The position numbers and the translations under genes were made by a program. From Bdellovibrionales bacterium (GTDB lineage: Bacteria > Bdellovibrionota > Bdellovibrionia > Bdellovibrionales > UBA1609), in NCBI GenBank assembly GCA_019637855.1, contig JAHBUX010000001.1:333337-397336 (forward strand): 64,000 bases of DNA. The letters are read 5' to 3'. Each line of letters starts with the position of its first letter. Within the stretch, counting starts at the first letter, position 1. The notes below the pieces were generated by a model. It was given only the letters and a program-made list of their open reading frames with translations. It was not told where the DNA came from and did not search any database. Below, in pieces: positions 42,546 to 51,503 of this stretch.

Positions 42546-43915
42546 GCCAGCTCCAACACCGATTTCTCGATGATCTTCTTGGCCACCTGAATGTCCTTTG
42601 ACGTCACGATGGCGGGAATCAAGAAGCGAATACGATAGGGGTCACTGCCGCAACCAAAGCACATTAAACCGTTTTTATATAAAGACTTGAGCAAAGCCAA
42701 CTGCTTATCTTTGCTGCCATCCAACGGAGTTACAGCCACCATCAGGCCCATACCTCCGGCTTCACGCAAGAGTCCTTTGCACGTAGTGGTATTGAGTTCG
42801 TTCAGCATGCCGATGAACTCACGATGGATTTGCATGATTTTGCCGTCAGGACCTAAATAGCCCTCCTCTTCGATCATCTTTAGAATTTCCATACCGGCGC
42901 GCAACGCCGGAGTGGAACCCGAGAAGGTGCCGCCCAGCAAGCCCGGATCGGGCTTGAACTCGGGCGTAAACATCGTGGCCCCGTTCTGCGCCGTCTTAGC
43001 GATCGTGCAGATGTCGATGTATTCCGCAATGCCAAGAGTTTCAAAAGCAAAGAAATTGCCAGTGCGAGTGAAGGTTTGAATTTCGTCGGCCCAAATCGGA
43101 ATGCCCTGCGAACGACAGAACTCCAAAAGCGGAACGAAGAACTCGCGAGTGGCTGCGCGGTAACCACCCTCGCCGAGCATCGGCTCAAACATAAAGCAGC
43201 AAATGTTTTTGCCGTGCTTAGCCACATGCTCTTTCAGCACGTTTAGCGTTTTGTCGGGCGGATCGTTGGGGCTGTAAAACGGCAAACGCAAGACTTCGTC
43301 GTACTGGGGAATACCGACTTTGAAAGACGGATTGTCCGTGACTTCTGTCATCAACGTCGACCGACCGGCGAAAGCGTTTTTAAAGGTGATGATCATGCGC
43401 GCGCCCTTCATTTTCTGACGGGCAATTTTCAGCGCGCTTTCATTGGCCATGGTTCCGCAAGTGGCCAACCAAACGTGGCGCATACGGCTGTTCTTAGCCA
43501 CGATGCGACCGAGCTGCTCACTGAACTGAGCGTACTCGACGTTGGGCGCCAGGTTACCTTGCTGAACAACATCGCTCAGCGCGCCGCTCAAAGAGGCGCG
43601 CACGATACGCGGATGCGAATGACCGAATAGATGTACGCCGATACCATTGATCAAATCGAGTTTCACACTGCCGTCTTCGAGCTCCACATAAGGGCCGTTG
43701 CCCAAGCCTGAGCCCAGGTAGTTGTAAAACAACGGGCGACTGCGCACTTGCCCAATAGTTTGAATGTCCTTCGCCATTCCCGCTTCGCACGCGCTGTCCG
43801 GGCCTTTAACGCCGTCAATGCGTTTGCTGAATGACAAAACCTGTTCGACCAATCCATCCAAAAGCTGTGCTGTCTGCGCCGAATGGCGCATTTGTTGCCC
43901 GAGCGTTGAAGCCAT
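42542..43915 (-). CDS. Class III aminotransferase (ornithine/succinylornithine/lysine type)
   Basis: A 457-aa PLP enzyme starting at ATG 43915 with AGGG nine bases upstream; the frame extends further upstream into the divergent gene's region, which is not favoured. Visible elements: SGLGNGPYVELEDG, GIGVHLFGHSHPRIV, WADEIQTF with the PLP-contacting Asp, and CTIAKTAQNGA with the likely Schiff-base Lys. In this cluster it could act as AstC (succinylornithine transaminase), but L-lysine 6-aminotransferase is also possible. Confidence 0.8.
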   Translation of the reverse strand: MASTLGQQMRHSAQTAQLLDGLVEQVLSFSKRIDGVKGPDSACEAGMAKDIQTIGQVRSRPLFYNYLGSGLGNGPYVELEDGSVKLDLINGIGVHLFGHSHPRIVRASLSGALSDVVQQGNLAPNVEYAQFSEQLGRIVAKNSRMRHVWLATCGTMANESALKIARQKMKGARMIITFKNAFAGRSTLMTEVTDNPSFKVGIPQYDEVLRLPFYSPNDPPDKTLNVLKEHVAKHGKNICCFMFEPMLGEGGYRAATREFFVPLLEFCRSQGIPIWADEIQTFTRTGNFFAFETLGIAEYIDICTIAKTAQNGATMFTPEFKPDPGLLGGTFSGSTPALRAGMEILKMIEEEGYLGPDGKIMQIHREFIGMLNELNTTTCKGLLREAGGMGLMVAVTPLDGSKDKQLALLKSLYKNGLMCFGCGSDPYRIRFLIPAIVTSKDIQVAKKIIEKSVLELA

Positions 43916-44008
43916 GGGATTTCCCTCTCGTGATTTGCCGACCACGCCCTGTGGTCGCGACTTGGAATTCAGTTTACTCTTGATCCCAGAGTCCGTAAAC
44001 TTTTTCGC

Positions 44009-44785
44009 ATGTTGCGCATCTGTCTGTCGATCCTTCTCGTGTCTTTCAGCTTTTCTACATTGGCCCAAACTGCGGGCGAAGAAGACTTCTTTCAAAAAGG
44101 CTTAGCGGCCTATCAGAACCGGCAGTACGATGAGGCCCGCGCTCAGTTTGAAAAGTTGATCGCGGACGGACAGGGAACCCCACGCGTCCTCCACAATCTG
44201 GCGCTCACCTACTACCAGCTCAACCAGAAGCCGCATGCCCTGGCTCTATGGCGCAAAGCATTAGCGCAGGACCCTGGATACTCCGCAGCGCGCACGGGTC
44301 GCGAGCTGCTGGAGAATCGTTTTCATATGCGCCCGTTCGAACGCAGCTCCGCCGCCGCTCAACTGCGTCACACGCTTGAGTATCTCTCTTTTTACGAAGT
44401 GCTTTGGCTCTTCGCCGCCACATTGTCTTTGGCTGGATGGCTGTGGCTGCGCTACTACGCCGGACGCCGCAACGCTCTGGAAGAGGAGCAACCGCTACCA
44501 CCGTTTCCGACAGGAGCTGTTCTTGCCTCGATTCTCTTGATCGCGGGCTTGGCGCTCACATTCTTGCGGGCAGGACTTGAGTTTGACACCCGTGCCACCG
44601 TCGTTACGGAAAAAGCTGACGCCCGCAGTTTACCGGCCGAAGATGGCGTATCGCTGTTTGAACTGGCCGGCGGCAATGAAGTCTTGGTTCGCCGACAAAA
44701 CGACGGCTGGACGCAGGTGCAAAATAGCGAAGGTGCCACGGGCTGGGTGAAGGATTCTGAAATTCTCGTCACCTCAGGAAGGTAA
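44009..44785 (+). CDS. TPR, transmembrane and SH3-domain protein (BatE-like)
   Basis: A 258-aa protein. It has a signal peptide (MLRICLSILLVSFSFSTLAQ), a TPR region (GLAAYQNRQYDEARAQFEKLI ... HNLALTYYQLNQKPHALALW), a transmembrane helix (VLWLFAATLSLAGWLWLRYY), a second helix (GAVLASILLIAGLALTFL), and a C-terminal bacterial SH3-like domain (ADARSLPAEDG ... DGWTQVQNSEGATGWVKDSEIL). This layout is that of BatE in the Bat aerotolerance operon, but no other bat gene is visible. It may bind envelope partners. Confidence 0.72.
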   Translation: MLRICLSILLVSFSFSTLAQTAGEEDFFQKGLAAYQNRQYDEARAQFEKLIADGQGTPRVLHNLALTYYQLNQKPHALALWRKALAQDPGYSAARTGRELLENRFHMRPFERSSAAAQLRHTLEYLSFYEVLWLFAATLSLAGWLWLRYYAGRRNALEEEQPLPPFPTGAVLASILLIAGLALTFLRAGLEFDTRATVVTEKADARSLPAEDGVSLFELAGGNEVLVRRQNDGWTQVQNSEGATGWVKDSEILVTSGR

Positions 44786-44786
44786 G

Positions 44787-45329
44787 ATGATCAACTTCAT
44801 GTGGGACAATCTCTTTCGCAAATCCGATGAGCAACAAGAAGTGGCCGAAGCTTTGCGCCAAACGTTTGTGTTTCAGCCCCTTAGCCGCAAAGAGCTAGGC
44901 TTCGTACAAGACACCGTGCATGTGCGCGTTTTCAAACCGGGTGAGGTGATTTTTCGCCAAGGTGAGATTGGCGTGGGTATGTACATTATTTTGCGCGGCG
45001 CTTTGGACATTTACATCGATCACGCCATGGAAGAGGACGTTCCTCCACGCGCGCATATGGTGACTCGACTACGGGCCGGAGACTTCCTCGGTGAACTTTC
45101 TCTGGTCGAGAACAACTCGCGCCGCACGGCCACCGCCATCGCCGCAGAAGAAAGCTTGTTGATCGGCTTCTTTAAGCCGGATCTGTTTGAAATCCTCGAA
45201 CGCCAACCAGCCACCGGAGTGAAGATTCTTTTGCGCTTAAGTGAAGTGCTCGGTCGCCGACTCAAAGAAACCACAATGAAGGTGACGGAACTCAAAGAAG
45301 AAATCCGTCGGATGAACGAGAAAGTATGA
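44787..45329 (+). CDS. Cyclic-nucleotide-binding-domain protein without DNA-binding domain
   Basis: A 180-aa protein with one CRP-type cNMP-binding beta-barrel (residues ~30-145), including the cap motif GDFLGELSLVENNSRRTATAIA, which carries the Glu and Arg that bind the nucleotide. The C-terminal helix (KVTELKEEIRRMNEKV) replaces the HTH. It likely acts as a regulatory sensor. AGGAAGG precedes the start, and the stop overlaps the following gene (ATGA). Confidence 0.83.
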   Translation: MINFMWDNLFRKSDEQQEVAEALRQTFVFQPLSRKELGFVQDTVHVRVFKPGEVIFRQGEIGVGMYIILRGALDIYIDHAMEEDVPPRAHMVTRLRAGDFLGELSLVENNSRRTATAIAAEESLLIGFFKPDLFEILERQPATGVKILLRLSEVLGRRLKETTMKVTELKEEIRRMNEKV

Positions 45330-46384
45330 GTCTGGCGATCTCGCAGACCACACTGAAGCGCGCCAACCGCTGGAAGCTCGTCGGGCTGCTGACGCTTTTG
45401 TTAACCAGCTTTGTCGTATTGATGGCAGTCGAGAATCTTTTGGTCTCCGCCTTGCTCGCCTTTGTCATCTCGTACACTCTGGGTCCGCTGGTCAACTATC
45501 TTGAGCGTCAGGGGGTATCGCGCACACTTGCGACCACCGTGGTGTTCGCGGGTGGGGCCGGCGTGATCGGTTTGATCGGCGTGTGGTTGGCGCCTTACTT
45601 GGGCGAAACCATTTCGCGTCTGCAGGCCGACACTCCCCGCTACATCTCGGGTTTAGGTGCCTTTATCTCGGAAATGGAGATCAAGGTACATTCGATCGCG
45701 GGGCCGCTTTCAAATTTTGATCTCACTTCGCGTGTCGAAAGCCAATTGACCTCGTGGACACACGACTTCTTTGAAAAGTTGCCCGGTTTTGTGAAAACGT
45801 TCTTTACCGTGATGCTGTTAGGGCCATTTCTAGCGTTCTTCATGGTGAAAGACGGGCGCAATCTGGTGCGCACAGTGATGGGACTTGCCCCCAATGATCT
45901 GTTTGAAACAGCGCTGAGTCTGCAACACCAAATCAACTTTCAAATCGGTCAGTTCGTGCGCGCCCGTATTTTAGAAAGTTTGATCGTGGGTTTGGTGACC
46001 GCGTTCGGCCTCTTTATGATTTCGTTTCCCTATCCGCTATTGCTCGGCATGTTTGCCGGCCTTATGAATCTGATCCCTTACCTTGGTCCAATTTTCGGCG
46101 CCGTACCGGCATTCTTGATCGCCTTGGTAAACGGTTACTCGGGGCTCGAGGTGACGGCCTTGGCGATGGTGTATATCGTGGCGCAGCTGATCGACGCTGG
46201 CTTCCTAATTCCGCTACTGGTGGCCAAAATTGTCGACCTGCATCCGGTCACAGTGATTCTGGTCATCATTGCTGGGGCGCAGTTAATGGGCGTTTTAGGT
46301 ATGATTATCTCTATCCCCGTCGCGGGAACGCTGAAGGTCACCATCTCAACGATCTATAGGCATCTTATCGATACGCGTGCGTAA
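45326..46384 (+). CDS. AI-2E/PerM-family membrane transporter
   Basis: A 352-aa multi-pass protein of the AI-2E (PerM/TqsA) family: GPLVNYLERQGVSRTLAT, LGPFLAFFMVKDGRN, the MNLIPYLGPIFGAVPAFLIAL signature and LIDAGFLIPLLVAKIVDLHPVTV. About eight helices with an extracytoplasmic loop. Substrates of the family vary (permease, export of autoinducer, Na+/H+), so no specific name is given. The start overlaps the cNMP gene stop. Confidence 0.88.
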   Translation: MSLAISQTTLKRANRWKLVGLLTLLLTSFVVLMAVENLLVSALLAFVISYTLGPLVNYLERQGVSRTLATTVVFAGGAGVIGLIGVWLAPYLGETISRLQADTPRYISGLGAFISEMEIKVHSIAGPLSNFDLTSRVESQLTSWTHDFFEKLPGFVKTFFTVMLLGPFLAFFMVKDGRNLVRTVMGLAPNDLFETALSLQHQINFQIGQFVRARILESLIVGLVTAFGLFMISFPYPLLLGMFAGLMNLIPYLGPIFGAVPAFLIALVNGYSGLEVTALAMVYIVAQLIDAGFLIPLLVAKIVDLHPVTVILVIIAGAQLMGVLGMIISIPVAGTLKVTISTIYRHLIDTRA

Positions 46385-46427
46385 CCGAGTTTGACTTTGT
46401 TCTTGCCCGTTTTGTAGACTCTGGGAC

Positions 46428-47183
46428 GTGCGCTATCTTTTATTTTCCAGAGTTATTTCCGCCGTTTTGCTGCCTCTGATCGTGGTTGCGTGTTCCACCA
46501 CTCAAGAGCTCGACAAGAACACTCCGGAGGGCGGCTACAAACTGGGTGAGAAGTTAGAGAAAGACGAGCGCTTTGAGGAAGCTCTGGTTCAATACACCAC
46601 CGTTAAAAACAAATTTCCTTACTCGAAGCTGGCCACCGAAGCCGAACTACGGATCGCCGAAATTTATTTTAAGCGCGATGAATTCATCGAAGCGCAAAAT
46701 GCTTACCAGGTCTTCAAAGAAATGCATCCGTCTTACAACCGTATTGATTACGTCACCTATCGTTTGGCATTGAGCTTTTTTAATCAGCTGCCGTCGACCA
46801 TCGATCGTGACTTGTCGGTCGCCGAACGCGCAATTTTGTACTTTGACGAAGTGATGCAGACCTATAGCCGCAGCGAGTACGTAAAAGACGCTGCCGAACA
46901 TAAACGCAAAGCCCTCGAGATGTTGGCCGCCAAAGAGTACTACATCGGCAATTTCTATTTGATCCGCGACTATTGGGAGAGTGCTTTAGGCCGTTTCGAA
47001 AATCTTCTGGCCAAATATCCCAAGCTCGGCTTCGACGCCAAAGCACTTTATGGCGCCGCCACCAGCGCTTATCAGACCAAGGATTTGGGCAAAGCGAAGA
47101 CTTACTACCAACGCCTCATCACGGAATTCAAAGATAGCGAAGAGGCACAGAAAGCGAGACGCGAGCTTGGAAGCCGTATCTAA
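46428..47183 (+). CDS. bamD: Outer-membrane assembly lipoprotein BamD
   Basis: A 251-aa lipoprotein that with BamA inserts beta-barrels. A GTG start is followed by a lipobox (LPLIVVACST, Cys22). Five TPR-like repeats follow (ERFEEALVQYTTVKNKFPYSKLATEAELRIAEIYF; YYIGNFYLIRDYWESALGRF). Length and TPR spacing fit BamD/ComL. The stop is 7 nt before the next TPR gene, so they are likely co-transcribed. Confidence 0.92.
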   Translation: MRYLLFSRVISAVLLPLIVVACSTTQELDKNTPEGGYKLGEKLEKDERFEEALVQYTTVKNKFPYSKLATEAELRIAEIYFKRDEFIEAQNAYQVFKEMHPSYNRIDYVTYRLALSFFNQLPSTIDRDLSVAERAILYFDEVMQTYSRSEYVKDAAEHKRKALEMLAAKEYYIGNFYLIRDYWESALGRFENLLAKYPKLGFDAKALYGAATSAYQTKDLGKAKTYYQRLITEFKDSEEAQKARRELGSRI

Positions 47184-47190
47184 CGACGAC

Positions 47191-47898
47191 ATGATGACGA
47201 GCGCTCGCGAATACTTTCGCGAGAACAAATACAGCCTGGCCGAGCCGATTCTGAATCAGCTGATTCTAAAAAACGCGAAGTCACCCGAAGTGTTCCACAT
47301 GCTGGGCACGATCTACTACGATCAGGGCAAGTTCAATAAAGCGATTCGCGCCTTTCGCCGCGCTCTTGAGTTAGAACCTACCTACACCGACGCCAGCGTC
47401 GGCTTGAGCATTATTCTGAACGATATTGGAAAGTACGAAGAAGGCCGCAAGGTGTTCGACGAAGCCCGCGAGCTGCTGGCCCGTCAGAATTCCAACGAGG
47501 ACCCGTACATCAATGAAAAATTCAGCATTAAGCACGATGAGCTGGGTGAGATGTACTTCCACCACTCGCGCTTCAAAGAGGCCCTGGAGCAGTACTACAA
47601 AGCTCTGTCGCTCTCTAACCGTAAACCTGAACTGACGATGAAGATCGTCGAATGCTATTTGCGTTTACAGGAGACGGAAAAGGCTCTGCGTGAATTACGC
47701 AACTTAGTTAAGGAATACACAGGGTTCCTGAGCGCGCGCGTGCGTTTAGGCAAAATCTTGTACGACACGGGCGATATTGCGGGCGCCATTGAGCAGTGGG
47801 AAGCCACCACTCACCGCGATCCGGGGCATGCCGAAGCGCAACGCTTGCTGCGTCAGGCGCAAGCTGTCACTCAACAACGGGGCCTTGCCGAGTTATAG
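47191..47898 (+). CDS. TPR-repeat protein
   Basis: A 235-aa soluble protein built of about six TPRs (SPEVFHMLGTIYYDQGKFNKAI; ELGEMYFHHSRFKEALEQYYKAL; RVRLGKILYDTGDIAGAIEQW). No signal peptide. The start is uncertain: ATG 47191 is used, but an in-frame TTG at 47167 overlapping bamD is possible. It lies between bamD and hpt and its partner is unknown. Confidence 0.75.
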   Translation: MMTSAREYFRENKYSLAEPILNQLILKNAKSPEVFHMLGTIYYDQGKFNKAIRAFRRALELEPTYTDASVGLSIILNDIGKYEEGRKVFDEARELLARQNSNEDPYINEKFSIKHDELGEMYFHHSRFKEALEQYYKALSLSNRKPELTMKIVECYLRLQETEKALRELRNLVKEYTGFLSARVRLGKILYDTGDIAGAIEQWEATTHRDPGHAEAQRLLRQAQAVTQQRGLAEL

Positions 47899-47906
47899 GA
47901 GTTACT

Positions 47907-48419
47907 ATGCAGATGCGTGAAGGGATGATCCCCTCGATCACTAAAGATGAAATCGACGCCATGGTCTCCGAGCTAGCTGCTGAGATTAGCAAAGACTATG
48001 ACGGCAAAGAATTGGTTCTGATTTGCCCGCTGAAGGGTTCGGTTTTGTTCATGGCCGACCTGTGCCGCAAAATCAAACTGCCGCAGATGATCGACTTCGT
48101 TTACATCACGTCGCCTAAGGGTGAATCGTGCCGGATCATTCGCGACATCAGTGTGGACATCCAAGGCAAGCACGTTTTGATCATCGAGGAGATCATCGAC
48201 GCTGGTCGCACTCTAAGTTTCTTGAAATCGCGCTTGATGGCGTCCTATCCCGCCTCTTTGAAGGTGGTGGCCCTACTGGATAAGCCTGCTCTTCGTGAAT
48301 TGCCTATTATGCCTGACTATGTAGGACGAACGATTGAAGATCGTTTCGTTATTGGCTACGGGATGGATTCTGAAGAGATTGGCCGAAACTACACAGACAT
48401 TTACAACTTCGCTCAGTAA
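47907..48419 (+). CDS. hpt: Hypoxanthine phosphoribosyltransferase
   Basis: A 170-aa purine salvage enzyme. It has the PRPP-binding segment LIIEEIIDAGRTL (usual EDIIDTGLT), LICPLKGSVLFMADL, VYITSPKGES and VVALLDKP. The ATG at 47907 follows TAGGAGT. It would complement the nucleoside-degrading operon at 60-64 kb by reusing hypoxanthine and guanine. Confidence 0.92.
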   Translation: MQMREGMIPSITKDEIDAMVSELAAEISKDYDGKELVLICPLKGSVLFMADLCRKIKLPQMIDFVYITSPKGESCRIIRDISVDIQGKHVLIIEEIIDAGRTLSFLKSRLMASYPASLKVVALLDKPALRELPIMPDYVGRTIEDRFVIGYGMDSEEIGRNYTDIYNFAQ

Positions 48420-48430
48420 CCAGTCGTTGG

Positions 48431-48465
48431 GGGCGGCGACTCAGCGCCGCCCACCCTAGATTTTT
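48431..48465 (+). terminator. Hairpin after hpt, likely terminator
   Basis: GGGCGGCG and CGCCGCCC form a perfect 8-bp stem around a 6-nt loop (48431-48452). T-rich sequence (TTTTT at 48461) follows after a spacer, so termination is plausible but not strong. Confidence 0.45.
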
Positions 48466-48657
48466 ATTCCACTAACGTCCCACAAAACAACGACTCCCCC
48501 GCACCCCTAAGGTCCCAACCCCTTGGAGACCTGAGTACCGTGGTAAAAAATCGGCGCCATTTTGGGTATGGAAATGTCGGGATCATGGACATCTTGGAAG
48601 GAATTACTCGAAGTCACTCCGCGCATTGGGGGGGCCGCTAATAGCTCTCATAAAAAA
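48466..48657. other. Gene-free intergenic stretch between convergent genes
   Basis: No convincing ORF. It contains a near-hairpin GGTCCCAA-CCCC-TTGGAGACC (one bulge) and an AT-flanked AAAATCGGCGCCATTTT near-palindrome. These may be terminator or palindromic-repeat remnants. Confidence 0.4.
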
Positions 48658-49887
48658 TCAAAAATAGCTGATCAATTCTACCGAAGCGCGGCTTGCGTCG
48701 ACGCTGTTGCGGCCCATGAGAGGGTATGTGTAACCCACCGAGGCGACCGTTTTACTCTCCACACCGCTGCGTTCCGTACGATCGCCCAGCTGATAGAGAA
48801 AGCCAACGCGGGTCTGATGCACTTCCTGCTCAGAATTCTCGCCCAAAGACGCATAGCGGGCGCCGCTTTCGCTACCGCTTTGGTACTTGTCGCGGGTCTT
48901 CGATAAGAAAGCGTATTCGAGATTGAGCTGTAGACGACGTGTAAGGCGATACTCCGTGTCCAGCGCACCTGTCATCCAATCCCCCAAATCGCGGCGTACA
49001 CTGGGGTCTATCGCCAAGCGCGAAGAAGTCGGCACTCGCATACGAAGGGTGTCGGGTAACTGCATGACATAACCCATACGCCATCCCAGCGTCCATTTTT
49101 GCACTCGATAATCTAACAACGAACCAAGGCCCACATCGACTTGTCCATCGTCGCCACCGGTTTGCAGATAGTCTCCCACACTAGGATTGCGGGCGGTGGG
49201 CCAACGCACTGTTTGTTGCAATGCCCATGACCAGCGATAGCTCTCAGCCAACATGAACTGACTCATCAAACTGATATCGCCCCAATCCCACGAAGCTCGT
49301 TCGTCAGGTATCGCATCATAGCCTGAATTAGCGAGCTCAGATTCGGCCATACTCTTCACTTTGCCTTGCACATTCACGTTCTGCAGAGCTTTTACCCCCT
49401 GCTGTGAAGAGGCCACGGCCAAGGCGGGCGTAAGTTGAACAGCGGTGTTCACCTTCGTGCGACGATAGACCAACGGCACCTGAAAACCGATCATCCAACG
49501 GCTGGTGAGCCCATAAGCCCAGTCCACCGCCATTCCCACTTCGGCCCGCTGGATTTGATAGGCGGCCGTGGCCGCATTGTCGCTTTCACTCAAACCACGC
49601 TGGTTCATCAATTGGCGAATCTCGCTTCGACCCTCTGGAAAACTGTCGAGCAGCTGCTTCCACGTGACTGCACGCGCGTGACGGTCACCTAGACTTTGCA
49701 CACGTCCGTCGGCAGCAAAACGGTTCGAATAAGATTGATAGCTAGATTCAAAAGACCAAACCTGCTGGCCCAGGGAGACAAGGCGAGCGCGGCGCCATAC
49801 CCGCGATTCATTCAAGGACACTTCGGCTGTAGCATGGAAGGCAAAACAGACAAGAAGGAAGCTTAGAATGGAGCGACCGGCGGGCAA
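48658..49887 (-). CDS. Outer-membrane beta-barrel protein of unknown function
   Basis: A 409-aa protein starting at a TTG (49887) with GGAGAA seven bases upstream. A signal peptide (RSILSFLLVCFAFHATA) follows. The body alternates polar and hydrophobic residues with many Tyr/Trp/Arg (WMIGFQVPLVYRRTK, RRLQLNLEYAFLSKTRDKY) and ends in Phe (ELISYF), the hallmark of OMP barrels. A transporter or porin role is inferred. Confidence 0.72.
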   Translation of the reverse strand: MPAGRSILSFLLVCFAFHATAEVSLNESRVWRRARLVSLGQQVWSFESSYQSYSNRFAADGRVQSLGDRHARAVTWKQLLDSFPEGRSEIRQLMNQRGLSESDNAATAAYQIQRAEVGMAVDWAYGLTSRWMIGFQVPLVYRRTKVNTAVQLTPALAVASSQQGVKALQNVNVQGKVKSMAESELANSGYDAIPDERASWDWGDISLMSQFMLAESYRWSWALQQTVRWPTARNPSVGDYLQTGGDDGQVDVGLGSLLDYRVQKWTLGWRMGYVMQLPDTLRMRVPTSSRLAIDPSVRRDLGDWMTGALDTEYRLTRRLQLNLEYAFLSKTRDKYQSGSESGARYASLGENSEQEVHQTRVGFLYQLGDRTERSGVESKTVASVGYTYPLMGRNSVDASRASVELISYF

Positions 49888-49959
49888 CTGAAATTCTCCG
49901 ATTTATTTAGAGGATTTCAGTATTTAATGCATTGTGGCAAAAACGTCAAGTAGGTAGGA

Positions 49960-50037
49960 CTAATTCACGAGCATATTAACGACAAAGAAAATCACAGCTG
50001 AATACACAAACATCATCACGAAATTACCGGTGATCAC
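49960..50037 (-). CDS. Putative 25-aa membrane micro-peptide
   Basis: A GTG at 50037 is preceded by a strong GGGGAGGG site five bases away and followed by 25 codons to a TAG. The peptide (MITGNFVMMFVYSAV, then IFFVVNMLVN) is one hydrophobic helix. It lies alone between rimO and the barrel-protein gene on the same strand. Micro-peptides of this size often escape annotation. No homolog is claimed. Confidence 0.5.
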   Translation of the reverse strand: MITGNFVMMFVYSAVIFFVVNMLVN

Positions 50038-50120
50038 GAAACCCTCCCCAAAACCCCTGCCTCCATCTTGCACCTTCCAGAGGTAGGTGTGTCAACAAGA
50101 AGCTCTTAGATATTCATGGC

Positions 50121-51503
50121 TTACTGCACGTCACCAGGACGGACAATTCCACCAATGAGGTCATAGTCCATAGCGTCCGTGATGCGCACTTGAACCATCT
50201 CCCCAATTTTAGCTTCCCCTTCGTTGATGTATGTGACCCCATCAATATCGGGTGCCTGTTGCGAGTGACGGCCCACGAGGAGTAGATCGGTTTCTTCGCT
50301 AAATCCCTCAACCAAAACCGGCAAAGTTTTTCCGATAAGAGCGCGATGTTTCTCCCTCGAGATGGATTGCTGCAACTCCATCAGCGTGTCATGGCGTCTT
50401 TGTTTAGTTTTCTCATCAATTTGATCGGGCAAACCGGCGGCCTTGGTGTTTTCCTCTTGCGAGTACATGAAGCAACCGACGCGATCGAAGCGATGTGTCT
50501 CAATAAAAGACAAGAGCTCCTCGAAATGAGCTTCGGTTTCACCGGGAAAGCCGACGATGAATTGCGTGCGCAAAACCGCTTCAGGAAGGCGCTCGCGAAT
50601 GCCGTTGATGGTGCGTTCAATCTTGTCGCGAGTCATACGGCGATTCATACCTTTCAAAACATCGTTGCTAATGTGTTGCAAAGGCATATCGAAATACTTC
50701 ACAAGGTTTGAGCGCGAAGCCATTAAGTCCAGAGTTTGGTCTGAAACGCCATCTGGATAGAGATAAAGCACGCGAATCCACTCTGCTCCAGACTCATCTG
50801 AGAGCGCGCGCAGCAGCTCGTCGGGACTTTCTTTGGCTTGCGCGTTTTGTTTACGCAAATCCCAACCGAAATCGGTGAAGTCATGGCTGATTACGATCAA
50901 CTCTTTCACTCCGCCAGCCACAAGAAGTTTAGCTTCGCTGACGATACCAGAGAGTTGACGCGATTGCAGATTACCGCGAATCAGGGGAATAGCGCAAAAG
51001 GCGCAACGCTTTTTGCAGCCTTCAGAAATTTTCAAGTAGGCGCGATGGCGCGGTTGCGAGTTCACGCGCGGAGTGGCGTCCTCTTGCAGGTAGGTCGGAA
51101 GGTGAAAGAATCGCTTCTCTTTGTTTCCGGCTTTCGAGTCTTTAAGAATTTTCGCAATATTTTGGAACTGTCCCGAACCTACGAATAGGTCGGCTTCGGG
51201 CAAGCCCTCAACCAAATCCTCTTTGTAGCGTTGAGTAAGGCAACCGGCCGCAATCACCTTTTGTACTCTGCCACCTTTTTTGAGAGCAGCCATTTCTAGG
51301 ATCTTATCGATCGATTCTTGCTTGGAAGCCTCAATAAATCCGCAGGTATTCACTACAACCGTGTCGGCCTCTTCGGGGTTTTCGGTCACACTGTAACCGT
51401 CACGCATCAGCGAACCCAGCATAATCTCGGTATCCACCAAGTTTTTGGGACAGCCGAGACTGACGAAATGCACTTTTTTATCGGAGGGATTGTGTTCTTT
51501 CAT
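50121..51503 (-). CDS. rimO: Ribosomal protein S12 methylthiotransferase RimO
   Basis: A 460-aa radical-SAM enzyme that methylthiolates Asp88 of S12. The N-terminal cluster Cys are C18, C54 and C88 (SLGCPKNLVDTE, NTCGFIEAS, AAGCLTQRY); the radical-SAM triad is C163, C167 and C170 (CKKRCAFC). A C-terminal TRAM domain follows. The ATG overlaps the lolA stop by one base (TAATG). Confidence 0.94.
   Translation of the reverse strand: MKEHNPSDKKVHFVSLGCPKNLVDTEIMLGSLMRDGYSVTENPEEADTVVVNTCGFIEASKQESIDKILEMAALKKGGRVQKVIAAGCLTQRYKEDLVEGLPEADLFVGSGQFQNIAKILKDSKAGNKEKRFFHLPTYLQEDATPRVNSQPRHRAYLKISEGCKKRCAFCAIPLIRGNLQSRQLSGIVSEAKLLVAGGVKELIVISHDFTDFGWDLRKQNAQAKESPDELLRALSDESGAEWIRVLYLYPDGVSDQTLDLMASRSNLVKYFDMPLQHISNDVLKGMNRRMTRDKIERTINGIRERLPEAVLRTQFIVGFPGETEAHFEELLSFIETHRFDRVGCFMYSQEENTKAAGLPDQIDEKTKQRRHDTLMELQQSISREKHRALIGKTLPVLVEGFSEETDLLLVGRHSQQAPDIDGVTYINEGEAKIGEMVQVRITDAMDYDLIGGIVRPGDVQ

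Noticed and set aside
48562-48906. Plus-strand frame starting in the 48.5-kb intergenic region
   Set aside because: Most of it is antisense to the barrel-protein gene, and the upstream part has no ribosome site or sensible composition.
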